Positions 36,637-49,045 of a DNA stretch of 64,000 nt are shown in pieces. Source of the stretch: Rallus limicola (Eukaryota; Chordata; Aves; Gruiformes; Rallidae); NCBI GenBank assembly GCA_022605955.1, contig JAKCOZ010000003.1, positions 41,070,761 to 41,134,760 on the forward strand, read 5' to 3'. The translations under genes and the position numbers were made by a program. Every line of letters starts with the position of its first letter. The stretch's first letter is position 1. Under the pieces are notes generated by a model. That model was not told the DNA's origin and made no database searches. It was given only the letters and a program-made list of their open reading frames with translations.

Positions 36637-37808
36637 TGTAGTTTTGTGTGGCTGGTTAATGTTGGAGAAGGTGAGGGCTGCAGGAGTGTCTTCTGCAAGA
36701 AGCAGCTAGAAGATCTCTGCCGGCCTGACAGAGTAAACACCAGCTGACTCAAGGCCAGAGTTGTTGCTGACCAAGGCCGAGACAATCAGCGATGGTCACA
36801 GCACCTCTGGGAATCACATTTAAGAAGAAAAAAACCCACTAGCACCTGATTTTTGCCACCAGAGATGGGAAGGAGAAGATGTAAAAAACCACGCAGACAC
36901 CAAGGTCACTGAAGAGGGAGGCGGTGGGGGAAAATAAGGCACTTCAGGTGCTAGAGAGATTCCCCTGCAGCCCTTGGAGAAGACCATGGTGAAGCAGGCT
37001 GTCCCCTTGCAGCCCATGGATGATGACAGGGAGCAGAGATCCCATCTACAGCCCCTGGGGACCCCATGCAGGAGCAGGTGGAGACACCTGAAGGATGTTG
37101 TGACCCTGTGGGAAGCCCATGTTGGAGCAAGCTCCTGGCAGCAAAACGTGCAGCCTGTGGTGGGACCAACCCATGCCAGAGCAGGTCTGCTGCAGGGAAG
37201 GCTTGTGACTCCATAGAGGACCAGTCTGGTCAGCACACAGTGGAAGGGAGCCACGCTGGGGCAGCTGGTGAAGAGCTGAAGTCCTATGGGAAAGGACTCA
37301 CGTTGGAGAAGTTCATGGAGGACTGTGTCCTGTGGGTGGGACCCCACTGTGCAGCAGGGGAAGGGTGTGAGGAATGCTCCCACTCACCCCCGAATAAGAA
37401 GGAAAACAACTTGTGAGGAACTGACCAAAACCCCCATTCCCCCAGTCCCTGCCCCTCCCTGTGCCACAATGGAGGGGAAGAAGTGAGCAAAATCATGACT
37501 AAAGTGTAGTCTGCTAAGAATGGAGGGGTGGGGGGAAGGTGCTTTAAGATCTGGTTGCTCTTCTCCTTATGCGACTCTGGTTTCACTGGGTATGCAGTGC
37601 AGTGTAATAAATTAAACAGTTTTCTGTCCTTTATTTTGTGTTGAGTTTGTTTTTCCTGTGGTGCTAATAGTGGTCTGATCTCTCCCTGTCCTTATCTTGA
37701 CACCTAAGCCTCTCACTATACATTTTCTCCCTTGTCCAGCTAAACAGTGGAGTGACAGAGTGACTTAGGTGAGCGTCTGTCCTCCAGCCAGGGCTAAACC
37801 ACCATACA
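36637..37808 (+). repeat. Long LTR, copy B
   Basis: A near-complete copy of the family, from TGTAGTTTTG (36637) to 'ggctaaaccaccataca' (37808). The 'agcacctctgggaatcacatt' block is at 36800, 'ccatgg' repeat units run from 36980 to 37190, and the AATAAA signal is at 37606-37611. It is clearly homologous to copy C along its length with scattered substitutions. The largest ORFs inside it (187 codons on minus, 116 on plus) lack any retroviral motif and are not genes. A matching target duplication is not evident, so the insertion is old or an end is eroded. Confidence 0.8.
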
Positions 37809-40800
37809 TCCTAGGCAGGTGTCACAATCTGCAACCAGATAGACTGCTTTGGCAGACATTAAACCCCCTTGCATTCCAACTGACCTCAGATTGCTCTGGG
37901 TGGCTGAGAATGGCTGGGCTTAACTCCTGAGTGATATCCAATTAGGTGCTTTATCGTCACCAGATCTTCATAATTCTTGGGAACAGAATTAAGACTCAAA
38001 ACGGAGTCAAGGTTCAAGTCACTTTATGTGGCCTACAAAAAGCATGCAGGTACCACCTTCCTTGGGATACTTCCTCCTTATCAGTCCTGGGTCCGCTTTA
38101 AATTATTCCAAGACACTAATCACTCAGGACTAACTACACTAGAAACACTAGAGTTGTTCAAGTGAGACATTTATGTGAGATCACTCTGACATAACCACTA
38201 TGGCACTTCAAACCATCCTGTTAGCAAGTCTTCCTTAACCCTTTACAAGCATCTTGCTAGCAAGTCCCCTTTATCACAGATAGGAGTAATAGCAAGAGGT
38301 GCAATATTTCAGCAATGTTGATAGGCATTCGTTAAGGGACACAGTACTTCACAGCAGGATTATGTTTGCTTGTCTGCAGAGCTGGCAAACTGACACTTTA
38401 ATTTCTTAGTGGTGACTATGGAGATTAGTCCAGACGGCTCCCTTGTGTATTTTTATTGAGATTATGGGTATCAGACATCTGAGTTGAATAGGCAATGGGG
38501 ACCAGATATGTGTATTTACTTAGCTGCCTGTTGTGGTGTGATTTAGTTTGTTTAAGCGTGTTTGGAGATATTATTTTCTTTTATTGTAAGAAACTATTTC
38601 TGTGAAGAATTATTTATTTGTAGACTAGTTAAAACTAGTCATAAATGACACTCCAGTAATGGTCATGAATTTATTGAGAAGTGTGACTATTTTACATTGC
38701 TAGACATTATTAAATGTTATGTTGTCCTACACTGCTCCTTTCTGTGAAGTAATATTATGCATGGGATGTCTTTTCCTGTCCTTGCAATTTGATAGGCATA
38801 TATAGCATATTTTCTTGTTAAAAATAACATTAAGTATGAATTAGAAGAACCCTATCCCCATTTGACAGCACTGGTTTTGAACATGAAGCCAATTGCTTTT
38901 TGTTTAATGGGATATGGATTGTGTACACAGTAATGTTGAGCTAGAGGCATGATGGGATCCCATATATCATTGCCTCAAGTTTCTCTACAAATCTTCATGT
39001 GTCCTTTCTTAGAAGTTCATCTCCATTGGAATATGCAGTTTGCAGTCCTGGGGAATCCTGAATTTCCTCCAGCATGTCTCACTTCTAACTGCTGGGTGAA
39101 TCTGCTTTCTTCAAGTTATGGACTATAGGGTTTTACTCTGGAGGCTACAATAAAGAATTACAGCCTGTAACTTCTAGCTCTTCCTGCTCAGTGGATACAC
39201 AACTTCTTTGGTCATTTTTGTCAAAGAAACAGACCTCCTGAGTCTCTGGTCCTGACTTTGTCTTTGGTCAGTTAGAATGATTTTTCTGCGGTTTTTCAGG
39301 GTGAGATAGAGTGAAGGAAGACTAAGGAAAATGTCTTTTTCATGCTTGCTGCCAATAGGACTCTCCTCTCCTTCCAGTCTACAGCCCTGAAGGGTTAATT
39401 TTATTTCTTTTCTTCTCCTTTTTTTCTCTTTCTACTCCTTTATTTCTATCAAGTCTTTAGATAACACTGAGAATCCTTGCAGAAGAGTTCCTCTGCCCCA
39501 TTCACATTCATGGATGGGAAAACCCAAGAAGGAAAAACAGTTCTCAGTTGCAATATCATAAGAAAAGAAAAATAAGTTCCTATGGAAATGTTCCATTTTC
39601 ATTGAATTTCTTCATAATATCCATGAAGACCATCCTCATTGCAGGCTCTCCCTGGACAAATTTACCATGTATGCTTTATCAGGAAAAGTAAAAATTGAGC
39701 AGTGAATTCCAGAATTGCAGAGTCTTGTCTTGAAGATTAGGTCCATGTAGGATTAATGGAATGTCTTTAGTATCGAACTATAGGTGAGGTGTTCTTATTA
39801 ATGATGAACAGGAAGTCTTGTTGGAAGAAAAGAGCTTATTCCAAGGAAGAAAAACATCTTAATGAATCTGCATTTAGTTGACAAATAACATGGCTGAGGA
39901 AAAAAAGAATAAGGGGAAGGGTATAAGACTTGAAACTGTTTGGGGGTTTTTAGAAGTTTAATGTCAAAAGTTTGTGAAATAAAACAAAGCGTTCAAGCTG
40001 TTCAATTCTTCATCAGGTTCCCTGCCCATCAAAAACCCAGCTAACTTTTGCCATAAAGGGCAGTAAAATTGAGAAGTGGCAGAGTCCTGCATTTCTACCC
40101 TATTTGCTTCTGCAAGTGAATACAGTGAGAAGGAAAGCTTGCACATCTCCAACTGAGTGCATTACATCAACATATGCATATGTCCTTCCTGATCTTGTAT
40201 GCTTTCTCTTTCACAACAAACGAGTTGCCTCTTTGTACACAGTTTGACATGCAGTTCAGATTGTATGGGGCTATTTATGCTGTTTAGCATTAGGAAGGCA
40301 CTTCAGAGCACTTCTGTGGTTAGTGAGTGATACTAATGCATGTTGAGTAGATAACAAAGTACTGCAGTGCTTTCTAGGAAAGATGGTGAAATTTCAGAAC
40401 TCCAGACAGGTTTGGACAGTGATTAAGAAAGTCACAGGGATAGAGAGCTGAGAAAGGCCTTGAAAAACCAAGTTCTGAAAAGGACAGGGCTAGGAGAATC
40501 ATCATTTCTTATGGAATGGGTTGAGCTAGTAATGAATACTTTATAAGTTCTACAGCTGTTCATTTATAGCCCTAATGAAATGCATTCATAAATAAATAAA
40601 ATTAAAAGGGGCTTTGGGGATATCTTTAGGAAGATATTAACAAGAAGGTAATTAAACCACCTTTAACTCAATGCTGTGCTTCAGCTAACACATAGAAAAA
40701 AATGGCTGCACACCTTTGTCATGAATGGGATGAGTTAGCACCATTTTTGAGATGGAAGAATTTGAAAACTTTAGACATTTTAAAGAATTCAGTTTTGCAG

Positions 40801-41394
40801 CATCAGTGGTTATATTTTCTAATGAAAATTGGTTTTGAATGAAAAGCATGTTTCTTTTTATGGCAAACATTATCTTTTGACAACTTCAGATTTTTTTTTC
40901 TGCCTTTGCTTGTCATTGAAAAATTCCTGACAAGACATAGTTTAAAAATAATGAGATTGATCCCTTCTTCTTTTGCAGAATATTAAGTTAAAATATTATT
41001 TGTGTAACTTTGTCTTTTCAATATTGTGTTCTTCCTGCTGATAGCATAAATCAGCAGGATTCCCATATTTAACAGTGTATAAACAGTGGAAACAAGAGGT
41101 TAAGCAGGAAGTGGCTTAGTATCACCACATTGAGACGTAGCAAAAAAGACTGTTTTCTAGCCACAAGAACTGGTCCAAGAGAGTGAAGAGTTGACGCATC
41201 TTCAGTTAGGGAGGTATGCACAATCCAGGCAATATAAAGAGGTTGGAAATTATTGGATAGTCAGTTGAGTCTAGCCATCTGGTTGTGAAAAAAATAGATA
41301 AATGTTGCATTAATTGAACAGCCATAAATCACCATTTTAAAGCAAGATACTGGAGGCAAAAGTAGAAAATAATGGATTACAGCTCTTCAACCGG
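37809..41394. other. Non-coding stretch, nothing recognised
   Basis: About 3.6 kb, AT-rich from 38400 onward. The first 500 bases follow copy B and might be retroviral internal sequence, but no Gag-like frame or good primer site is seen. The rest has no named repeat. Confidence 0.45.
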
Positions 41395-41750
41395 TGTTGT
41401 TGTAGATACAGACATGACATACAAGTTCATGATCAAAATGCTTCAGGATGCTTGCTTGCTTGCTTTATTGCAACGGCACAGGCATTTTTATAGTATCAAC
41501 CAAAGTGTACAAATGCTATAGGCTAAAGGGTTGTTTGTCTCTTTTTCCATTGGTTGTCCTTTTTTGCCTCCTTCTTGGCTCTGTGTGGTCTGCACACCCT
41601 GTCTTCATGGTCACCATGTTCTGTGAACTTGTTACAAAGCTTTCAGCATGAGTGACTTCCCTACCTCAAGGGAATGCAGGGATATTGTCAAGGTCAATCC
41701 CTTCTGCGATCAGAGCCAAGTTGCTGGCAGACCCACTGCCTTCCCCAACA
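41395..41750 (-). repeat. 3' LTR of the gag-env ERV
   Basis: The minus strand starts TGTTGGGGAAGG (41750) and ends CAACA (41395-41399), giving short TGTTG/CAACA inverted ends. A TATA box (TATAAAAA, complement of 41485-41492) is followed by AATAAA (complement of 41464-41469) with the spacing of U3-R. It is about 356 bp long. It differs in sequence from the LTR at 6754-7159. Confidence 0.8.
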
Positions 41751-41766
41751 ATTCCCTCTTTTTGTA
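41751..41766 (-). other. Polypurine tract
   Basis: The minus strand reads ACAAAAAGAGGGAAT directly before the LTR start TGTTGGGG. This purine run is the expected plus-strand primer of retroviral reverse transcription. It fixes both the LTR boundary and the element's orientation. Confidence 0.75.
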
Positions 41767-41809
41767 TTTGCATTACAAAAACTGCCTCTAGAGATTTCTG
41801 CAGGGCCCT

Positions 41810-42484
41810 TCACAGAAAGCTCAACAAACACAGCAGTAGGAGTAAGACAACTACTAAAATTATAAAAAAACAGTAGTCCTGTTTTGACCATTGACAATAT
41901 CCACCCATGAAACAAACTGTCCAGCCCAAAAAATTAGCTTGCTTCTTTTGTATTTGATCCATTAATTTTTGAATGCTTACGTGAATCAACTGAGAGTGAT
42001 CAGACAGATTCATGCAGCACATACCATCAAAATCCTGACATCCATGCCAATGAGCCAGTATGATGCTGTATGATTCTGTAAGGTAGCATGTCTTACAGAA
42101 TCCACATCTGTAGCTAAGGCACTTAATACCTTTGCTGTTGCATTTGTTTGCTTTGCCAACCAACAGGCTACCATATTTGAGTCAAAGCCTTTGCGTCAGC
42201 AGCTCCCAAAAAAACCCCAAGTTGGCATCAATTATGTCCCCTCTATTCCATAAATCAGTATTATCATCATATTGCTCATGTCTTTGGCAGTGCCAATGGG
42301 TATGATTAATAATTGTGTTAATATTTGCTGTAAACAGTGACAAGCGACCAATAGTACCACAGCAGATGGGAGGACTGGCTGTGCCCAATCTCCACATATT
42401 AAAACACCCCTGGGGGCAACCTCTGTGGTGCATAGAGAATAGAGGTAGAGAAAGGAAGAAGGAAAGTAAATAGCATGCTTGCAA
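41810..42484 (-). pseudogene. env: ERV env, surface domain mostly deleted, frameshifted
   Basis: Env mediates receptor binding and membrane fusion. The frame 42484-42182 opens with a hydrophobic signal-like N-terminus and carries only about 100 residues, far short of a surface subunit. The frame 42163-41810 contains a C-X6-CC motif (residues 42, 49 and 50, around 42040-42014), the disulfide motif of gamma/alpha-type transmembrane subunits. A hydrophobic membrane anchor (residues of about 96-116) follows. The helical segment expected upstream of that motif is open only in a different frame (about 42195-42050), so at least two frameshifts are present. It cannot make a working Env. Confidence 0.75.
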
Positions 42485-42596
42485 TAGCTAACAATATCTA
42501 ATAACTACAATTAAAACATTCAAGCAATTAGCAATCTTGAAATAACATCCAAACCCTAACAATAGCTACTAATATTTAATAAGCCTTAACTAACAA

Positions 42597-44110
42597 TCAC
42601 AATTTGTCCAATTGCAAAAAAGGTAACAACTTTATAGTGCTGTTTCTTGTAGTTTCAGGGGTTGGAGGAAAACAAAGCAATGATAGTTTACATGAAATTA
42701 CAAGATTAATATTCACGAGAATAAAACTTGTGTGTGCAATTGAATGTATTCCATTGTTTTTTGCGGTTTTAGAAATGCAAAACTGAGTGGTTTTAGCATA
42801 TGTGGAGTGAGCAGTCATTTTATGCTCTACAGTGCGGATCTTCAAACAGGTAGTCACCATTTCCTCTACAGAGAGATCTCCAGGCAAAGCTTCTATTATT
42901 TTATGGCAGACATCATTAGCACTGTCTTTTGCCAATTGTTTACACAGGGTATGTTATAGATTGTTGTCCTCAACTTGCTTTTCAAGCACGGCAGCTACTT
43001 TCTCCACAAATTGCAGGATCTTTTGGCCCCTAATTCCAGGCTGATTGGAATACCATGACCTGAACCAACTGAAACAACACCTGCACCAAATGCCTTATAT
43101 CAAACAATGCAAGCAAGTCAGTGTTGATAACACGAATGAGTTGCATCACTTCATGAGAATTTAGTCTGAATTTCTGGGCTTTGGTCTGCAAATCCTGCAC
43201 CACCCTCCATGACAAGGGATTATGCTCCTCTCTCTGCCCCATACCTGGTGCAGCTTTAAATAGGGGATAAGCCATTGCATCAGCCTCATGGGGCTCGGCA
43301 GCAACTCCCATCTGGGTGATATCTTGGGGCAAGTCGAGTTTTTCCACCAACTCCCAGTCCCCCATTTCAGCTGCTTTTCTTCTTACTTGCTGTCAAAAAC
43401 ACCCAGGTTGCCACGGCAACATGGTTACTCTAGCCTCAGGCAGAGTCCAGGGTATCCTCTTTGCCTTTTAGGCAGGCAATCTGGATACCCCTTCAGAATG
43501 TCTGCCCATTTAACAGATGGTTCTTTCTTCTCACCACTGTCCCCACTGTCAAGCAAGGGTGGACACAGAGACACAGAGTGGCGTGAAGCCTCCTCCCCAG
43601 GAGGTGCAGGTGGCTCCAAAGGCCTACTAAATGCATCTTGGCCAATTGTTGCGCCAATGTTTTGCTAGGCGGCCAGTCATTCATCTCATTGTTGTACCGG
43701 GGTTTTTCAATTTGGCCTCTTATCCAGACACTCCTTTGGACTTGTGCAGGGTTTTTTGGGTGGCAACAAATTGGCCGAGGTAGTAGCTGGAGTGGAGGGC
43801 TCGGTAAGGGGTGAAGAATGCTGAATTGGCTATGTGAAAGCTCAGGGCCTTCACCATTTGTTTCTCCCCAATTGCACCTTCGAATTCATGCTATTTTGAG
43901 TCCCTTTCATTTTGCCACTCTCTCAAGGTTTCCAACAACAAATGCCAGGTAGAATCTCTAGATCCTGTGGAGCTTTCCCCCCACTTTCTTCCAACACGAC
44001 ACACTAAACGCTGCATCTGTTGGAACCCCCTGCTGAGCAGCCCACAAGGGCATTCCCACACAGTCAGTAGTCTCTAGTTTTCACGCCTTTTCAGGACAGC
44101 AGAGCTTTTC
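42597..44110 (-). pseudogene. gag: ERV gag with capsid, internally deleted
   Basis: Gag is recognisable from about 44110 downwards. Frame 43365-43030 (111 residues) looks like the start of a betaretrovirus-like capsid N-terminal domain. Frame 42935-42597 resembles the capsid C-terminal domain, with an ALPGDLSVEEM type segment (residues 15-25). Between them, near 43045, the middle of capsid is missing: sequence jumps from the N-terminal domain straight into a major-homology-region-like piece. A stop follows near 42957. Upstream matrix/proline-rich sequence is split over several frames. Nucleocapsid zinc knuckles and protease are absent. Confidence 0.7.
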
Positions 44111-46467
44111 ATGTAGATAATACTGTATGCTCCTCATATGTTGCCCCATTCTCAGATCGTCCCCAGCATCTCCCCTTATCAGGTGTCTGGTATACTGGTC
44201 CAGACCTGGCAGCTCCCCCACTGCTCTCAGCTTTGCTGCAGCTCCACTGCATGTCAGTTCATGCTGCTGGTCACCATATGTCCTTGTGATTTATGGCTCC
44301 CCTGACAAACCAGTACCGTACTTTCTGGAAGGAAGTTGAAACAGAAGGTATGAAAATGATCTTGGAACAGGCTGAAATCTCTGCAACATGTGCTGTGAAA
44401 AACTGCACCAATTGATACCATGTATCAGAATGCTCCAAAGCTTTTCAAAAAGTGATAAATCGTGGTTTTGGTTTCTCATATCACTTCTGGTGTCCTTCTA
44501 AATGTGGGAGAAGGTAAGCTCTGGCCTGTGGATCATTTGCCTTGTAAGACATCGTAAGGGTCATTTCTGTTTTGGTTTTACGGAGTTAACTTTTCCTGTT
44601 AATAGAGCTGTCTGGAAGAATAAGAGAATTTTCTTCTCAACACAAAAGAATTAAATATTGTGGTGTTTTTTAATAATGTGTTGATAAAATTAGAGTGGGT
44701 TTTTTTTCCCATGTCAATTTCCAGAGAGGAATTTAATTTTGCTCCTTCTTATAGGAAAAAGAAAAGTTCTGACTGGTAAGTTTTCTCACTTAAGAGGACA
44801 CAGAAACCATCAAATGGCATGAAATATTTACCAAAATAAAGATGAGATATTTACCAAAAGAACAAGACTTTTGATGCTGTTAGTGAAACACCATAACAAA
44901 CACATTCTCTTTACATATTCTTTCATCTTGGCAAAAAACTCAGAAGGGAGTGAATAGTATTATGAAAGAATTCTCACTGCCTCTGATAAGCCTCTTTCTA
45001 CTTACTCTAAAATCCAGAATATTCTTTCATTGTGGTTGGTGATTTTAATGAGTTTAGAACATTCCAAAGATATTTCTGTATAAATCTACTAAAATTAAAG
45101 GACCTGCATAGGGGTTTATTTTGCTGAGCTAAACCAAATTACTTGTGGGGTTAAACCAACAATAATCAATCAGTCTTGTATCTGATTTTTTGCAAGAGTG
45201 CAGGCCCAAGTTTATTTCATTAGAATAAGTTTCTTTTGAAAAGATGACTACACTTGTAAATGCCATAGGAGAGTTCAGAAAATAATCTCTGGGCACCTGC
45301 AGCTCATCATGTAGTTCTTTGACTTGCCCCAACATCTTAGAGGCCAGCCAACGGAGATCTGAAGCGTATTTAGATCAATAAGCCTTTGCTACAAGGTGTC
45401 TTGTCTCAGGTTCAAGCTTCATTTAGGAAGGTACATGCAGTTGTACAGGGCTTACATATCTGAAGAAAACCCTCCAAGGCCTTGCATCTTGTGCTTGGTA
45501 TGACACATAATGCATGCACTTATACTGGAGTCTGGGAGGTGGCCTGTCCAGATCCCTTAGGTGCTTCAGGTTTATGAGGTCTAGGAGCATTCCATGCAGG
45601 AATCAGGAGATAATTAACCTACTTCAGCTTCTTCTCTGCATGAAAATTAATGACTAGAGTGATGTCATTCAGCTTGGGCTCACCAAATCAATTTTCTTCA
45701 ATTCTAGCCACTCAGAAGTGAAGGAATTTTTTCTCTATCCTACCTCTCCTTGGTCACAGATCTGTTTAATCAGAAGACTCTGAAAGCAGGAAGCCTGAAT
45801 TAAAACAACAAAAGGTGTGGCATAACTTTGAATTGGGGAGAAAATATCCCACTTGGCCTGCAGTGCTGCTGTTGAGCATTGCAGCATTCCTGACATGGTT
45901 TATTATCCAGTGCAGCTGGGATTTACAAGGATGAATATCTGGTGGAGTATTTTTGTGTGAGCTAATGTGATTAATACATTCCCTATTAAGTCTGGCACAG
46001 ACCCTCTGAGACCAACATCTTAGAAAACTCTTTCCTGTAAAATTCTGCAATGGAGAGTCAGTGAAGAATCAGGCAGGAACAGTTTGAGATAGCAGTTTCT
46101 TACAATCACCTGTGCTTGAAGAATATTTTTGTTTAAGATTACATGGATGTAGTAAGTTATTTCTTTTTGTTAATTTTAAGAAATGTATGTCAAGTTTAAC
46201 TGGGTGAGTACTTTCACAAGACTCATACCTGAGCAATTCCAGCTTATACCTTTAAACTGAAGAAAAATACTTGAGGTGGAAGCAAAAAGTACCCATTTAG
46301 ATTATTGTCACAACCTTAGTGGGTGGTGATAGATGGACACCTGTAAATAGCCTTGAAAACAAGAGTATTGGGAACAGGAAGGTGTCATACTTCCCAAGAT
46401 GATATGGAAAGCCCTAAAGGATGTCAGAGCACTGGCTCCAAAACACAAAATGTCTGGCACTATGCTA
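44111..46467. other. Non-coding stretch, nothing recognised
   Basis: The first 250 bases could still be ERV leader but lack a recognisable primer site or LTR. The remainder is AT-rich with no named repeat and no exon-like ORF. Confidence 0.45.
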
Positions 46468-46895
46468 ACACAGAATCACAAGGTTGGAAAAGACCTTTGA
46501 TATCATCAAGTCCAACCCCACCCCCCTCCCCCCATCCCATCCTATGCTAAACCATACCCTAAGTACCTCATCTACCCCTTTTTTTTAACACATCCAGGGC
46601 TGTGTCCTATCTCCTGTCACTTGGCCTATTCAGGTAGTTGTAGGTGGTGATAAGGTCTCCCCTCAGCTTCCTCTTCTCCAAGCTCAACATCCCCAGCTCC
46701 CTCAGCTGCTCCTCATAGGATTTGCCCTCCAGCCCCTTCACCAGCCTGGCTGCCCTTCTCTGGACTCACTCAAGGACCTCAATGTCCTTCTTTTGGTGAG
46801 GAGCCCAGAACTGGACACAGCACTCGAGGTGTGGCCTCAGCAATGCCGAGTCCAGGGGCACAGTCACCTCCCTAGAGCTACTGGCCACACTATTT
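46468..46895 (-). mobile_element. CR1 LINE, 3' end
   Basis: The plus strand opens with 'cagaatcacaaggttgg' and 'gtccaacccca', the reverse complement of the CR1 tail. It continues through 'cctcagcttcctcttctcca' (near 46662) and 'gcccagaactggacacagca' (near 46803), which are well-conserved CR1 3' blocks. It is 5'-truncated near 46895. A short C-rich insertion (46518-46536) is a private change. Confidence 0.92.
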
Positions 46896-47439
46896 TTGAG
46901 TTTGGGGGCAACATGAGCAAATGTGTTCTGTGCTCCTGTAAGACTGATAAGAAGTTGAGCAGGAGCTGTTTGTGCCGTGTGTTTTTCCTACACACCTCAA
47001 AGAAGTCTGTGCTCCAGCAGACACTATGGAAAGGAGTTGAGGGATTTTCTGTCCTCAAAACATTCTCTCCATACTTCTGCTATGGGAATGTACTCACAAA
47101 TAAATCATAGCTGCAGACCCAGCTTTGTTCACATGGACTTAAACCCATTTCAGACAAAAGGCAGTGATTTTTCTGTGGCAGTGAGAAATTTCAGTTAGCT
47201 TGACACGCTGGGCTAGCTGGTCACTGCAAACAAACAATATCAGGATAAACCCATCTCAAGTTCTCTTTTTGAACAGGTAAATTCAACCATGCCTTATACC
47301 AATTGTTTTATTTGGTTTTGTTTACAATTTGATCAAAACAGTCTGTTTTCTGTAGTTTATCGAGGATTCCATCTTAATGTTTCAGAGAACAGAGTAGTGG
47401 ATGTTTGCTCAATGAAGGGATCTGCCTTCTGCTGCAACG
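46896..47439. other. Non-coding spacer, nothing recognised
   Basis: No coding signal or repeat that I can name. Confidence 0.45.
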
Positions 47440-48002
47440 TGTTGTGGCTTAAACCCAGCCAGTAACATCGCCACACAGACACTTGCTCACTCCTCCCCCT
47501 GCAAGGGGATGGTGAGGAGAATGGAAAACACTTCATTGGTTGAGATAAACAGAGTTTAGTAGGATAAAAGAGGAAAATTATGATAATAAGAGCAATAATA
47601 ATAACTATAACAGTGATCATCATAACAATACAAGTGATGTGCAAATGCAATTGTTCACCAGATGCAAAAGGAAAAAAAACCCTGATGACCAGTCTGTTTC
47701 CAAGCAGTGATCTCACCTCCTGGCTCGCTTCCCCAGTTATATTCAGTGTGGTGAGATATGGTCATGAATGTCCCTTTGGCTGGTCTGGGTCAGTTGCCCT
47801 GGCTGTGCTCTCCCAGCTTCTTGTGCATTTGGCAGGGTGTCAGAAGCTGAAAATCTTTGGCTCAATGTAGACACTAAAACTACCTAGAAACAACTAAAAA
47901 TATCAGTGTGTTATCATCATTATTCTCATCCTAAATCCCAAACACAGCACTACACTAGCTACTAGAAAGAAAGTTAATTCTATCTCTACCAAAACCAGGA
48001 CA
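47440..48002 (-). repeat. Solo LTR, same family as 32.3 kb
   Basis: On the minus strand it opens TGTCCTGGTTTTGG (48002) and closes AAGCCACAACA (47440), 563 bp. It aligns by eye with the plus-strand copy at 32318-32890 through the 'gatagaattaactt' type block, the 'gtgctgtgtttgggat' type block and the 'gacccaga' type block. It contains an A/T/C-rich internal expansion (47578-47640). The flanking five bases (CAACG and AACTC) do not form a clear duplication, so either the insertion is older or an end is eroded. No internal retroviral sequence is seen. Confidence 0.82.
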
Positions 48003-49045
48003 AACTCTACTTCTTGTACTGAAAGTTGAGGACAAGCCACAGTGACATTGATGTGAAAAAAATGCTGTCAGCAAGTAATGTCACTACTGTGCATCTGCTG
48101 GATCTCTCCCTTACATTTATACCTTACAAGGTATTTTAAAAGCATTTTTGCAATTTTGTTTATTGTACAGAGATTAATCTGCCTGCTTTGTACAACTACT
48201 ACAATGTGCATTAGGCTTTGGTTGTATGTTGTTCATCCTTGGTAGTCAAAGAGAGACCAAATTAATGAGTGAGAATAAAGAATGCCAGCATAAGGGCAGG
48301 TCACCTCTGCATTAAAAGGAAGACATTTCAGCTGCCTGAAGAAGCTGGCCTGGTTAGCAGCCAGTGCTAAACTAACACTAAGCAAATTGTTTTCTCTAGC
48401 TTTGTGCTGGGAAGGTCCATGTCCCGTAATTCTGCCCACAGCATTATTCTGTTGTGGGGAGTTGAATCACCATATGGGGGAAAATTAACTGGGGAAAAAT
48501 ATACACCTTGAAGCAAAAGAGTGATTTGTGGCAACACTTCTGTTGAAAATCTGGAGCTGGCCCAGCTGTGAAGTCTCATGCATTCCCTGCAGCCCTGCTA
48601 GCAGTTACAGCAACAGGGTAACCCTGACCTGAACAATAAAAGGAAGACTGAGGAGTGTGGAGAGGCTGAACTGTCCCTTTCCATTGTTTGTGAGTCCCAG
48701 GGCTCCAGCATTCAATCTGTGTATGTCATTATTTTCCCTTCCCAATTTTTATTCCTGAAGTTTTACTTTTATCTATGCTTTTTTCTCCCCTGTGCTGTGC
48801 ACCCTCAGCCTTTCTGAAAGTTCAGTCACACCTCAGTGCTAGTCATTACATCTGCAGCACCTACTGTTGCCTTCCTGGCACCCAAAAAAAATCCTCATGA
48901 TCTCCTTCTACCTTTACCAGTATTTTGTTCTTGCTCACTCATTCACTGCTAATCTTGCGTACTTTCCTTTGCTCCTGTTTTCTTCCCAACATTCTGATGT
49001 ATCATTCACAACCTTTTTTCCAACAGCAAGTATTCCACACATTTG
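48003..49045. other. Non-coding stretch, nothing recognised
   Basis: No exon-like ORF and no named repeat. It becomes pyrimidine-rich towards the microsatellite. Confidence 0.45.

Larger units (their letters stand above)
41395..44110 (-). mobile_element. Endogenous retrovirus remnant: gag and env, no pol
   Basis: In minus-strand order: matrix-like gag sequence (about 44110-43400), capsid pieces (43365-42597), a short env (42484-41810), a polypurine tract (41766-41751) and the 3' LTR (41750-41395). Pol is entirely missing. Env begins about 110 bases after the last capsid-like residues, so a large deletion or a recombination during reverse transcription has joined gag to env. The capsid looks betaretrovirus/ERVK-like and the transmembrane Env alpharetrovirus-like, a mosaic pattern known in avian ERVs. 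No 5' LTR is recognised. Confidence 0.8.

Noticed and set aside
36820..37383. 187-codon minus-strand ORF and a 116-codon plus-strand ORF
   Set aside because: Both lie wholly inside LTR copy B. The equivalent frames in copies A and C are broken differently, and no retroviral or cellular domain is visible.
37816..37834. Possible tRNA-Leu-type primer-binding site after LTR copy B
   Set aside because: Only about 11 of 18 positions match, and the distance from the LTR end is wrong. No gag-like frame follows.
42061..42076. CR1-tail-like phrase (tgtatgattctgta)
   Set aside because: It lies inside the env remnant, where it is coding-derived sequence. No CR1 body is attached on either side.
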